From Betaproteobacteria bacterium (GTDB lineage Bacteria > Pseudomonadota > Gammaproteobacteria > Burkholderiales > Burkholderiaceae_C): 54,930 bases of DNA. The stretch lies in contig JANXSZ010000041.1 of the NCBI GenBank assembly GCA_025356445.1, forward strand, positions 1 through 54,930, read 5' to 3'. Numbering within the stretch: the stretch's first letter is position 1; every line of letters begins with the position of its first letter. A model generated the notes under the pieces. That model saw only the letters and a list, made by a program, of their open reading frames with translations, was not told where the DNA came from and made no database searches. The translations under genes and the position numbers were made by a program. This document shows positions 8,637-16,558 of the stretch, piece by piece.

Positions 8637-10778
8637 ATGGACCCCAGCTTAGAACGCGAAGAACGAGAACACCTGTCTTTACGCCGCTTGGCATTGCCGC
8701 AAGCGTGGCGCGAGATCGACAGCCAGCGCGTGCTCGAAGTCTTGTTGCACAACCTGGAAGGCATGGTTTTTCGCTGTGCGATTGATACCAACTGGACGAT
8801 GCTCTTCGTCAGCGAGGGCTGCTGTGCGCTGACTGGCTACCAGCCCAGCGAGCTGCAAAACAACCACCTGCTCTCTTACGAGTCGTTGACCCACCCCGAA
8901 GACCGTGCCTTGGTGCGTCGTGAAATCTTGGTAGCGATCCACGATGGCATTCGCTACAGCGTGCCTTACCGGATTTGCTGCAAAGACGGCACTGAAAAAT
9001 TTGTCCAGGAGCGCGGCATGGCCGTGGTGGACGAGCATGACCGGTTTGTCATCGAAGGCTTTATCCAGGATGTGACGGACCAAGTCCATCGTCAGCAGGA
9101 TCTGGCAGACACCGAGTTGCGCTACCGCAGTATTTTTGAGAACTCCGTCATCGGCATGTTCCAGACCACGGCCAACGGCCACTACCTCGCCGCGAACAAC
9201 GCGTTGGCGCAGCTTTATGGCTACCCCACACCCGCGGCAATGATGCTCGGCTTGCACGACATCGCCGCCCGGTTGTACGTGGACGTGCACCGGCGCGATG
9301 AGTTCAAGCAGCTGATGGAGCGGCAAGGCCAGGTCACGGACTTTGAATCCGAGGTGTTTTGCCGCGACGGCAAGTGCATCTGGATTGCCGAAAACGCCCA
9401 TGCTGTGCGCAGCGCAGACGGTACCTTGCTGTACTACGCAGGCACGGTGGAGGACATCACCGAACGCCGCCAACACCAGGCCCAGTTGGAATACCAAGCC
9501 GGCCACGACGCCTTGACCGGCCTGCCCAACCGCACCCTGTTGCAAGACCGTTTTAACCAGGCCGTGCGGCAAACCCAGCGTATGGGGGGCCAAGTCGCTG
9601 TGGCTTTTGTGGATTTGGACAACTTCAAACTCGTCAATGACAGCCTGGGCCATGGGGTGGGCGACCGCTTGCTGATCGAAATGGCCAACCGCTTGCGCCG
9701 CTGCCTGCGGGGTGCGGACACCGTGGCCCGCTACGGTGGTGACGAGTTTGTGCTGATTCTGTGCGAGCACGCCAAGCTGAGCGATTTGGCGCTCGCCTTT
9801 AAACGTGTGCAGAACACGGTCAGCGAGCCGCTGCAACTGGACGGCCATGATTTGCGTCTGGCGTGCAGCATTGGCATCAGCGTCTGCCCAGATGACGCCA
9901 TTGACCTGGAAACCCTGCTGCGGCATGCCGATTCCGCCATGCACCATGCCAAGATTCAGGACAAAGGGCACTTTCAGTTCTATACCAAAGCCCTCAACTC
10001 TGCTGCCCATGAGCGGCTGGCGCTGGAGTCCGCGTTGCGCCGGGGGCTTGAATTAGGCGAGCTCTTTGTGGTCTACCAGCCCAAAGTAGGGCCCCAAGGT
10101 GAAGTGTGTGGCTTTGAGGCACTGGTGCGCTGGGACAGTCCCGAATTCGGCATCGTCTCCCCGGTTAAATTCATTCCACTGGCGGAAGAAACCGGGTTGA
10201 TCCTGCCCATCACCGATTTTGTGTTGCGTGCCGCCTGCACCGAGGCCGCCAGTTGGGCGGCGCGTGGTTTTGGCCCGCTCAAGGTGGCGGTCAACCTGTC
10301 ACCCCGCCTGTTTCGCGATGCCGATCTCGCGGCCTACATTGCCTTGGTGCTGATGGAAACCGGCCTGCCCGCCTCGCAGCTGGAATTGGAAATCACCGAA
10401 AGCCTGCTGATGGGGGACATCGAGCGCACCGTGACCGTGTTGGGCGAACTCAAAGCGCTGGGCACGCGTATCGCCATTGACGACTTCGGCACAGGCTACT
10501 CGTCGCTGGCCTACCTCAAGCGCTTTCCGCTGGACATCCTCAAAATTGACCGCTCGTTTGTCATGGAATGCGAACTGAGCACCGACGGCATGGCCATACC
10601 CCGCGCCATCATCTCGCTGGGCCACAGCCTGGGCCTCACCATCGTCGCTGAAGGGGTGGAAAACGTAGCCCAACTGACGCTGCTCATTGCGCACGGTTGT
10701 GAGGAAATCCAGGGCTATTTGATTGCCAAGCCACTGTCGGTGGCGGATACCGACATTTTTTTGCGCAGTCACTGCTGA
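8637..10778 (+). CDS. PAS-PAS-GGDEF-EAL cyclic-di-GMP turnover protein
   Basis: About 713 residues: PAS 1 (about 36-155), PAS 2 (160-276), GGDEF (289-451) and EAL (466-711). Both catalytic domains look competent. The cyclase has ARYGGDEFVLIL with an inhibitory-site RxxD exactly five residues upstream (RGAD-TVARY-GGDEF). The phosphodiesterase has EALVRW, NLSPRLF, ELEITES, DDFGTGYSS and AEGVE. No membrane segment is seen, so it probably senses a cytoplasmic ligand or redox state. ATG at 8637 is chosen because AAGGAG lies 5 bases upstream; in-frame ATGs at 8481 and 8589 lack a good site, and 8481 would overlap the upstream gene by 50 bp. Confidence 0.9.
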   Translation: MDPSLEREEREHLSLRRLALPQAWREIDSQRVLEVLLHNLEGMVFRCAIDTNWTMLFVSEGCCALTGYQPSELQNNHLLSYESLTHPEDRALVRREILVAIHDGIRYSVPYRICCKDGTEKFVQERGMAVVDEHDRFVIEGFIQDVTDQVHRQQDLADTELRYRSIFENSVIGMFQTTANGHYLAANNALAQLYGYPTPAAMMLGLHDIAARLYVDVHRRDEFKQLMERQGQVTDFESEVFCRDGKCIWIAENAHAVRSADGTLLYYAGTVEDITERRQHQAQLEYQAGHDALTGLPNRTLLQDRFNQAVRQTQRMGGQVAVAFVDLDNFKLVNDSLGHGVGDRLLIEMANRLRRCLRGADTVARYGGDEFVLILCEHAKLSDLALAFKRVQNTVSEPLQLDGHDLRLACSIGISVCPDDAIDLETLLRHADSAMHHAKIQDKGHFQFYTKALNSAAHERLALESALRRGLELGELFVVYQPKVGPQGEVCGFEALVRWDSPEFGIVSPVKFIPLAEETGLILPITDFVLRAACTEAASWAARGFGPLKVAVNLSPRLFRDADLAAYIALVLMETGLPASQLELEITESLLMGDIERTVTVLGELKALGTRIAIDDFGTGYSSLAYLKRFPLDILKIDRSFVMECELSTDGMAIPRAIISLGHSLGLTIVAEGVENVAQLTLLIAHGCEEIQGYLIAKPLSVADTDIFLRSHC

Positions 10779-10843
10779 ACGTCTGAAAGTGACGCTGGAG
10801 ACAATCGCACTGCCATCGCGCTGTCACATTCCCTGCGCACAGT

Positions 10844-10872
10844 TCAAACCTTGTTTGTTTCACAAGGTTTGA
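10844..10872 (+). promoter_or_regulatory. Perfect 11-bp inverted repeat covering the ribosome-binding site
   Basis: TCAAACCTTGT (10844-10854), a 7-base loop, then ACAAGGTTTGA (10862-10872), ending four bases before the ATG at 10877. The only Shine-Dalgarno-like bases (AAGG) are in the right arm. A folded RNA would hide them; alternatively the DNA is an operator. It lacks the GC-rich stem and U-tract of a normal intrinsic terminator for the upstream gene. Confidence 0.6.
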
Positions 10873-10876
10873 CACC

Positions 10877-12253
10877 ATGTCCGCACGCCGTACGCCTTCC
10901 CTCCGTACCTTTTCCTTGACGGCTCTGGCACTGCTTGCTTTGGCTGTACCCGTCCGTACCGTCCTGGCTCAACCTGCTTTTCCCGCTACTTTGTCAGGGC
11001 ATGCTGTGCTCCCCGCCCAGTCGTTCCTTGCCACACCTGACGACGCGCCTGCCGATCTGCAGGTCAGCGGCAAATTCACCACCGGTGTGCGGGTAGACAC
11101 GCTGCTGTCGGTTGAAGGCACTTCTGCTGGGCGTCCTACGGGCGTGCTGTTGCCTTTCAAAGGTCAGCCCGCCCAAGGCCATTCGGGGATCAAAAAAATG
11201 GCCGATGGCAGCTTCTGGATACTGACCGACAACGGTTTTGGCGCCAAAGCCAATTCACCGGACAGCATGCTTTACCTGAACCACTACAAGGTGGACTTCA
11301 AGACGGGCAGCTTTCAGCGCATCGCCACGGTGTTTTTGCACGATCCGGACAAAAAAGTCCCTTTCCGTATCGTGCATGAAGGCACGACGCAACGCTACCT
11401 CACTGGTTCAGACTTTGATACCGAAAGCTTCCAGTTTGCAGGCGGATCCCTCTGGATCGGTGACGAGTTTGGTCCCTACCTTATCAAAGCCGACATGCAC
11501 GGCAAGGTACAGGCTGTGTTTGAAACCCTGGTCGATGGCAAAGTTGTGCGTTCGCCTGACCACCCCGCCATCACTGCGCCCGGCGCGCCGGACGGCACAG
11601 TGGCCTTCCAGGTGCGCCGCTCCAAAGGCTTTGAGGGTATGGCCGCCTCCAAAGATGGCACCAAGCTTTATGCTTTGCTAGAGGGGGCGCTGTGGGATGG
11701 CAGTACCAAAACCTATGAATCCCATGACGGCAAGTCCTACCTGCGCGTACTGGAGTTTGATGTGAAGAGTGAAAAATGGACGGGCCGCCATTGGAAGTAT
11801 CCACTCGAAGCCTCTACCCATGCCATTGGCGATTTCAACATGGTCGATGGCAGCACGGGTCTCGTCATCGAGCGTGACAACGGCGAGGGCACGGCAGACA
11901 AAGCCTGCCCCGAAGGCCAAAAGCGCGAAGACTGCTTCCATGATCTGGCCAAATTCAAACGGGTCTACAAAATCGAGATGACCGACGCCAATGTGGGGGG
12001 GCTGGTGCGCAAGATAGGCTACATCGACCTGATGGCTATCGCTGACCCGCACAAGCTGGCCCGCAAGCCGTTGAACAATGGCGTGCTGACCTTCCCGTTT
12101 TTCACCATCGAAAACGTGGATGTGGTGGACGACAAACACATCGTGGTGGGGAACGACAACAACTTGCCCTTTTCCAGCAGCCGTGAGCCCAACAAGGCCG
12201 ACGACAATGAACTGGTATTGCTTGAGGTGGAAGCGTTCCTCAAGGCCAAGTGA
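10877..12253 (+). CDS. Secreted esterase-like activity of phytase family protein
   Basis: A 458-residue protein with a clear signal peptide (basic MSARRTPSLR, hydrophobic core, AXA-type site near VLAQP around residue 32). The mature part matches the phytase-like/esterase-like beta-propeller family by its pattern of SGIKKMADGSFWILTDNGFG, LWIGDEFGPYLI and DFNMVDGSTGLVIERDNGEG blades. Family members are periplasmic or secreted and are often linked to phosphate release, though activity is rarely demonstrated. Four cysteines near residues 345-355 (ACPEGQKREDCFHD contributes two) may form a disulfide. Its initiation region is overlapped by the hairpin at 10844-10872, which suggests translational control. 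Confidence 0.8.
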   Translation: MSARRTPSLRTFSLTALALLALAVPVRTVLAQPAFPATLSGHAVLPAQSFLATPDDAPADLQVSGKFTTGVRVDTLLSVEGTSAGRPTGVLLPFKGQPAQGHSGIKKMADGSFWILTDNGFGAKANSPDSMLYLNHYKVDFKTGSFQRIATVFLHDPDKKVPFRIVHEGTTQRYLTGSDFDTESFQFAGGSLWIGDEFGPYLIKADMHGKVQAVFETLVDGKVVRSPDHPAITAPGAPDGTVAFQVRRSKGFEGMAASKDGTKLYALLEGALWDGSTKTYESHDGKSYLRVLEFDVKSEKWTGRHWKYPLEASTHAIGDFNMVDGSTGLVIERDNGEGTADKACPEGQKREDCFHDLAKFKRVYKIEMTDANVGGLVRKIGYIDLMAIADPHKLARKPLNNGVLTFPFFTIENVDVVDDKHIVVGNDNNLPFSSSREPNKADDNELVLLEVEAFLKAK

Positions 12254-12323
12254 GGAATGGGGTTCCTGCCTGTGCTGAATCCCGTCTGTTCGTGCCGGTT
12301 GCAAGCCGCCGGGTTGATCAAGA

Positions 12324-12914
12324 TCAGCGCAGGTGCTTGAGTCGTTTTGCCGAAAACGCCTCGGGCACGCTCAATGCCCGTCGCCCTTGTTCCAGCGTGA
12401 AGCCCTGGCCGGCCTCCACCGTCCCCGCTACGTCCACCGCCAGGTAAAACCCGCTGAACCCTTGGCGCACCATGTCCCGCGCGGCTTGGTCGTAGCCCAT
12501 CACGGCGTTGAATTTGAAGCAAGGCTGGCGTGGCTCCGTCACCCGCAATACGCAGCCAGGGAAATGCAGCGTGTCGCCAATCCACACGTCGTGTTCCAGC
12601 AAGCCTGTCAGCGTGAGGTTTTCGCCCAGGAAGCCAGACGGCAGGGTTTCGTCGAACAGACTGATACCCAGCTCAAGGCGGCGTGCTTGCCAGTAGGCGT
12701 AGTGCTCGCTCGGGTAGGCGTACACCGCCTTGCTCAAGCCGCCATGCACGCTCAAATCCGCCTGCTCATCTCCGGCAAGGCCCAGGCGGTTAACGGTGAT
12801 GGGGCCTGCAACCGCCAGCTTGCCGATGCCCGACAGGATGCGCCGGCCACTGGCAAGCAAAGGGCGGGCAATGCCGGTGTTGACGTGCTGAACGGTGTAC
12901 GGATGGGCGGTCAT
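12324..12914 (-). CDS. MOSC domain protein (YiiM-like)
   Basis: A 196-residue single-domain MOSC protein. The conserved sulfur-carrier-type Cys is seen in EPRQPCFKFNAVMG, and the conserved His/Gly regions in DLSVHGGLSKAVYAYPSEHY and GFLGENLTL. E. coli YiiM, the best-studied relative, reduces N-hydroxylated base analogues with molybdenum cofactor, so a similar cytoplasmic detoxification role is likely. The gene converges on the phytase-like gene and diverges from the antitoxin gene at 13030. Confidence 0.88.
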   Translation of the reverse strand: MTAHPYTVQHVNTGIARPLLASGRRILSGIGKLAVAGPITVNRLGLAGDEQADLSVHGGLSKAVYAYPSEHYAYWQARRLELGISLFDETLPSGFLGENLTLTGLLEHDVWIGDTLHFPGCVLRVTEPRQPCFKFNAVMGYDQAARDMVRQGFSGFYLAVDVAGTVEAGQGFTLEQGRRALSVPEAFSAKRLKHLR

Positions 12915-12974
12915 GGGGTGCAGGGAAGAACAGGAGAGGTGGTACAGCCTATATTTTCAGTGTAATCGGCTTAA

Positions 12975-13016
12975 TGCGTTTGACGCAAATAGCCAAAATG
13001 GCGCAAAATGCGCCAT
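12975..13016 (+). promoter_or_regulatory. Promoter with palindromic operator upstream of antitoxin gene
   Basis: Two inverted repeats lie here: TGCGT-TTG-ACGCA (12975-12987) and a perfect 8-bp repeat ATGGCGCA-AAA-TGCGCCAT (12998-13016). A TTGACG -35 (12980-12985) and CAAAAT -10 (13004-13009) with 18-bp spacing fall inside them. The arrangement is what autorepression by an antitoxin (or toxin-antitoxin complex) would need. The ribosome-binding site AGGAG follows at once. Confidence 0.6.
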
Positions 13017-13029
13017 CCAGGAGATTTTC

Positions 13030-13356
13030 ATGACCGCTTCTACCGCCACAACTTTCGCGTCCGTCAAACTCCCCGCTGCCCTCGTGCAGCAAGCCCGTGA
13101 GGCCGCCCTGCCGATGCGCCGCTCTGCCGCAGGCCAGATTGAGTACTGGGCGACTTTAGGGCAGGTGATTGAGCATCAAGGGTTGTCGGTGCAAGAGGCC
13201 CGCACAGCGATTGAGGGGTATGAGGCGGCTCGCATGGCGCAGCACAAACACAGTGTGGCTGATCTCACCAGCCGGCTCATGGCGGCGCAAACCAGTGGTT
13301 CGCTGGCGCAGCGAGTACGTGAAGTGGTTGAAGAAAATAGGGCCCTTGCCACATGA
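13030..13356 (+). CDS. ParD-like antitoxin of a type II toxin-antitoxin system
   Basis: A 108-residue protein starting at ATG 13030, with AGGAG 7 bases upstream. It matches the ParD-like antitoxin family (PF11903 type): FASVKLPAALVQQAREAA, RSAAGQIEYWATLGQVIE, then a charged helical C-terminus that would bind the toxin. The N-terminal half looks like a ribbon-helix-helix DNA-binding domain. Its stop overlaps the toxin start (ATGA at 13353-13356), the usual coupling in such pairs. The antitoxin is intact while the toxin is not. The palindromes at 12975-13016 are candidate self-regulatory operators. Confidence 0.85.
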   Translation: MTASTATTFASVKLPAALVQQAREAALPMRRSAAGQIEYWATLGQVIEHQGLSVQEARTAIEGYEAARMAQHKHSVADLTSRLMAAQTSGSLAQRVREVVEENRALAT

Positions 13357-13629
13357 CCGGCCCATTGGTTTTCCATCTGTTGGCCGGGCCTAACGGTGCG
13401 GGTAAATCAACGCTTTACCGTGCTTTGGTGCGTGATGGCATCATCAGCGCAGACCTGATCTTTGTGAACGCTGACCTCTATGAGCGTGACCATCTGCAAC
13501 ATACAGTTGACCCGGAGCAGCGTTCTCAAGCCGCCAGAGAATGGGCCGAAACTGAGCGTACAGACAAGCTTGGTGGAGGCTGTGCCCCGATGGGTGCAGC
13601 AGGTGTTAGGCGAAATCCGTATTCATTGA
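13353..13629 (+). pseudogene. Zeta-toxin-like kinase gene with large internal deletion and frameshift
   Basis: The first 75 or so residues match the start of zeta-type toxins: VFHLLAGPNGAGKSTLYRAL has the Walker A P-loop, followed by FVNADLYERD and AAREWAETERT. Intact relatives are about 190-200 residues. After about codon 70 the first frame becomes nonsense and ends at 13640, while the +1 frame reads SLVEAVPRWVQQVLGEIRIH to a TGA at 13627-13629, which looks like an authentic C-terminus. About 100 residues of the middle, including the expected catalytic and substrate-binding region, are absent. Zeta toxins phosphorylate UDP-activated sugars; this one should be inactive. Confidence 0.75.
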
Positions 13630-13670
13630 GCTTCGCTTGAAGCCCTATGGGGCTGACCTTCTCCCCACAC

Positions 13671-15062
13671 TCACCCGCGCATCACTGCCTCAATCTCCCC
13701 TGCCGCCACCGGTACGCCTCGGCTGATCAGCTCGCAGCCCGTTGCTGTCACGATGGCATCGTCTTCAATCCGAATGCCGATGTTGTGGAACTTCTCGGGC
13801 ACGCCCGGTGCCGGCCGCACGTACAGGCCTGGTTCGATCGTCAGCACCATGCCGGCGCGCAAGATGCGGCTGGGGCGACTTTGGATGAGTTCATTGCTGA
13901 GCGGGTCACGGCGCTCGGTGGCGTTGCCTACTTCGCTGGGTTCGTTGTAGCCGCCGCAGTCGTGCACATCCATGCCCAGCCAGTGGCCGGTGCGGTGCAT
14001 GTAGAACTGGAAATAGGCGCGTTTGTCGATCACGTCTTGCGCGTTGCCGACCAGATTGGCGTCCAGCAAACCCACGTCCAGCAGACCTTGGGCCAGCACG
14101 GCCACCGTCGCTTCGTGCGGGTCGGTGAAGCGGGCACCGGCAAACGTTGCCGCGATGGCCGCCTCTTGGCTGGCGTGAACCAGGTCGTACAACGCACGCT
14201 GCGGGCCGGTGAAGCAGCCGTTCGCGGGGAAAGTGCGGGTAATGTCGCTGGCGTAACCGTCCAGCTCGCAACCGGCGTCAATCAGCACCAGCTCGCCTTC
14301 ACGGATAGGGGCGGCGTCGGCGCGGTAGTGCAGCACGCAGGCGTTGGCTCCGGCTGCAACGATGGAGCCGTAGGCCGGGTACTGCGAGCCATGCTGGCGG
14401 AATTCGTGCAGCAGTTCCGCGTCCAGGTGGTACTCGCGCACGTCTTCCCCTGCACGCAACATGCGGGCACAGCGTTGCATGGCGCGGATGTGGGCGCCAG
14501 CGCTGATTTGCGCAGCACGGCGCATGGTGGCCTGCTCTTGCTCGTCTTTGACGAGGCGCATTTCGTCCAGCACGCCGCACAGGTCACGCTGCACCTCGGG
14601 GCACAGCGCACCGTAGCGAACACGGGCGCGCACCTTGGTGAGCCAGCTTTCGATCTGGCCTTCCAGGCCCTGGTGGGTGGCAAAGGGGTACCACACGTTG
14701 GCCTTGTTTTCCAGCAGCTTGGGCACCTGGGTGTCCAGCTCTGCTATGGAATACGCAGCATCTACAGCAAGCGCAGCGGGCGCTGCATCGGGGCCAAGGC
14801 GAATGCCATCCCAGATTTCGCGCTCTAAATCTTTGGGCTGGCAAAACACGGTGGCACGGCCATCGCTGGTGACGATCAGCACCGCGCTGGGTTCGGTAAA
14901 ACCGGTCAGGTAGTAGAAATAGCTGTCGTGCCGGTACAAAAAGTCGCTGTCGCGGTTGCGTTGGCGCTCAGGGGCGGTGGGGATGATGGCGATGCCATCT
15001 TGGCCAAGAAGGGCCGCGAGGTGGGCGCGGCGTTGAGCGTAGGGGGCAAGGGGCGAAAGCAT
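13671..15062 (-). CDS. pepP: Xaa-Pro aminopeptidase (aminopeptidase P, M24B)
   Basis: A 463-residue cytosolic metallopeptidase that removes N-terminal residues linked to proline. It has an N-terminal creatinase-like domain (about 1-170) and a pita-bread catalytic domain. The five dimanganese ligands are visible: two Asp in IDAGCELDGYASDITRTFP, His in HRTGHWLGMDVHD, Glu in LTIEPGLYV and Glu in IGIRIEDD. ATG at 15062 has GGAG nine bases upstream; a TTG at 15077 in the same frame would overlap the preceding gene. Its start is 6 bp from the stop of the AAA ATPase gene, so the two may be cotranscribed. Confidence 0.92.
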   Translation of the reverse strand: MLSPLAPYAQRRAHLAALLGQDGIAIIPTAPERQRNRDSDFLYRHDSYFYYLTGFTEPSAVLIVTSDGRATVFCQPKDLEREIWDGIRLGPDAAPAALAVDAAYSIAELDTQVPKLLENKANVWYPFATHQGLEGQIESWLTKVRARVRYGALCPEVQRDLCGVLDEMRLVKDEQEQATMRRAAQISAGAHIRAMQRCARMLRAGEDVREYHLDAELLHEFRQHGSQYPAYGSIVAAGANACVLHYRADAAPIREGELVLIDAGCELDGYASDITRTFPANGCFTGPQRALYDLVHASQEAAIAATFAGARFTDPHEATVAVLAQGLLDVGLLDANLVGNAQDVIDKRAYFQFYMHRTGHWLGMDVHDCGGYNEPSEVGNATERRDPLSNELIQSRPSRILRAGMVLTIEPGLYVRPAPGVPEKFHNIGIRIEDDAIVTATGCELISRGVPVAAGEIEAVMRG

Positions 15063-15067
15063 GGGGA

Positions 15068-16282
15068 TTAACTCCAATCGGCGGCTATCGAGGCCAAATC
15101 TGAAAGCGGAATCGCTTCCACGGTAACAGGGGGTTTGCTCGGAAGACTTGACGTGCTTGCAAGTCCAGGGGTGACGTGCAGTGTGTAACGCAGATCGCCG
15201 GGGTACACCACATACAAAGCATCCAGTCGCAAATCATTCAAAGCCGTGTGCATAGACGGTGTCATCTTAGGCGCATCGACCCGTTTGAATTCGATGCCCA
15301 CCCGCAAACCATGCTTGAACATCAGCAAGTCCAGCTCTGCACCTGCGTGGGTACCCCAAAAATAAGCTTCGTCGGGTTGGGCCACATGCAGCACCTGTTC
15401 TAAGGCAAAACCTTCCCAACTGGCTCCGCTGGCGGGGTGTTGCCATAAAGCCTCCTGGGTTTGCACGCCCCACAGGTAGTGCAGCAGGCCACTGTCACGA
15501 ATATAGACTTTCGGCGATTTAACTTGCCGCTTACCTAGATTCTCATGCCACGGCGGGAGTTGACGCACCAGTTGCAAGCCAGTTAAAAAATCCAGGTAGT
15601 GGCGCACTGTGGGCTCACTCAAGCCCAGACTGCGTGCGGGTACTGCCGTGTTCCACGTCTGGCCGTGGTAATGCGCCAGCAGACGCCAAAACCGTTGCAT
15701 CACAGGGGCTGGGACGTTCAGGCCCATTTGAGGCAAATCACGCTCAATCACCAGTTGCAGGTAATCACGTAACCAGCGCATGGCCGCACGCTCACTGGCC
15801 GCCAGCATGGCCCGTGGAAAGCTTCCGCGTAGCCACTGCACCGTCCATGGGGTTGCAGGTGCTTCTGCTAAAGCAACGCCGCCCATGCTCAGCATGGCCA
15901 AGCGCCCCGCGAGCGATTCGCTTGATTGCTTGAGCATGACGGGTGACGCACTGCCCAAGAGCAAAAACTGAGCGTTACGTGGGTGTTGGTCAATCAAGCT
16001 GCGCAGTATGGGGAATAACTCCGGGCGACGTTGGACTTCGTCGATAACGACGGTACGACCAAGCGTCAGCAGCTCGCGCAAAGGGCCAGCAGGCTCAGAC
16101 AGTGCTTGTAGCGCTTGTGGGTCTTCCAAGTCAAAGTAGGGGCAATCGTGGGCCAAGGCATATGCTTTGGCCAGCGTAGTCTTGCCCACTTGCCGCGCCC
16201 CGAGCAAAGCCAAGGCTCTTGCTTCTTGCAACCGCTCGGAAAGCGCATGAAAAAGATGACTTCGATCTAACATGATGGTCAT
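15068..16282 (-). CDS. AAA_14/DUF4143 family ATPase
   Basis: A 404-residue protein of the widespread but poorly understood ATPase group with an N-terminal AAA_14 domain and C-terminal DUF4143 nuclease-like domain. Visible: Walker A LLGARQVGKTTLAKAYA, Walker B TVVIDEVQRRPELF, sensor-like LLLGSASPVML, a winged-helix middle (SLGLSEPTVRHYLDFLTGLQLV) and a C-terminal restriction-endonuclease-like core (GAELDLLMFKHGLRVGIEFKRV). The E-x-D-L and E-F-K-R pattern fits a PD-(D/E)XK fold. The first ATG at 16282 is preceded by AGGA; a second ATG lies at 16273. A long palindrome begins 11 bp upstream. Members occur in variable regions and are sometimes linked to defence; here the role is unknown. Confidence 0.85.
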   Translation of the reverse strand: MTIMLDRSHLFHALSERLQEARALALLGARQVGKTTLAKAYALAHDCPYFDLEDPQALQALSEPAGPLRELLTLGRTVVIDEVQRRPELFPILRSLIDQHPRNAQFLLLGSASPVMLKQSSESLAGRLAMLSMGGVALAEAPATPWTVQWLRGSFPRAMLAASERAAMRWLRDYLQLVIERDLPQMGLNVPAPVMQRFWRLLAHYHGQTWNTAVPARSLGLSEPTVRHYLDFLTGLQLVRQLPPWHENLGKRQVKSPKVYIRDSGLLHYLWGVQTQEALWQHPASGASWEGFALEQVLHVAQPDEAYFWGTHAGAELDLLMFKHGLRVGIEFKRVDAPKMTPSMHTALNDLRLDALYVVYPGDLRYTLHVTPGLASTSSLPSKPPVTVEAIPLSDLASIAADWS

Positions 16283-16292
16283 TGTATGATCC

Positions 16293-16341
16293 TAATCACC
16301 TTGAAAATCTAAAGTCAGAGTTTAGATTTTCAAGGTAATTA
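16293..16341. repeat. 49-bp AT-rich palindrome upstream of AAA/DUF4143 gene
   Basis: Two 21-base arms (16293-16313 and 16321-16341) flank a 7-base spacer with a single mismatch (position 16297). The core ACCTTGAAAATCTAAA is perfectly matched by TTTAGATTTTCAAGGT. It is strikingly AT-rich for this genome and lies 11 bp upstream of the ATPase start, so it could be an operator, a cruciform or an RNA hairpin covering the leader. The stop codon of the degenerate ORF upstream lies inside the right arm. Confidence 0.75.
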
Positions 16342-16540
16342 TTGGTTTTTGGAGATGCCTCTGAATGCTGTTCTGCTCCCCATCAAACCCTTGCCGAACA
16401 TCCCCTGGAACGACAAGCAGAGTACGCCGCTGGCCGATGAACATGTAATAAAGCCCATCGCCGTCGTCAAACGCGGCAGGTAAAGCTGCTTAGTGGGTGT
16501 AGGGGCCGTACCAGTCCACGATGGCGATCATTGATTTCAT
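16322..16540 (-). pseudogene. Degenerate small ORF with in-frame stop
   Basis: From ATG at 16540 the frame reads MKSMIAIVDWYGPYTH, hits TAA at 16490-16492 after 16 codons, then continues AALPAAFDDGDGLYYMFIGQ and beyond to a stop at 16322-16324. The WYGPY and GLYYMFIG words look like real protein with one nonsense change. They faintly recall small GIY-YIG-like proteins but this is not secure. It is read in the same direction as the ATPase gene, and its end overlaps the palindrome. Confidence 0.35.
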
Positions 16541-16558
16541 GTTTGTATACCCAGCCCC

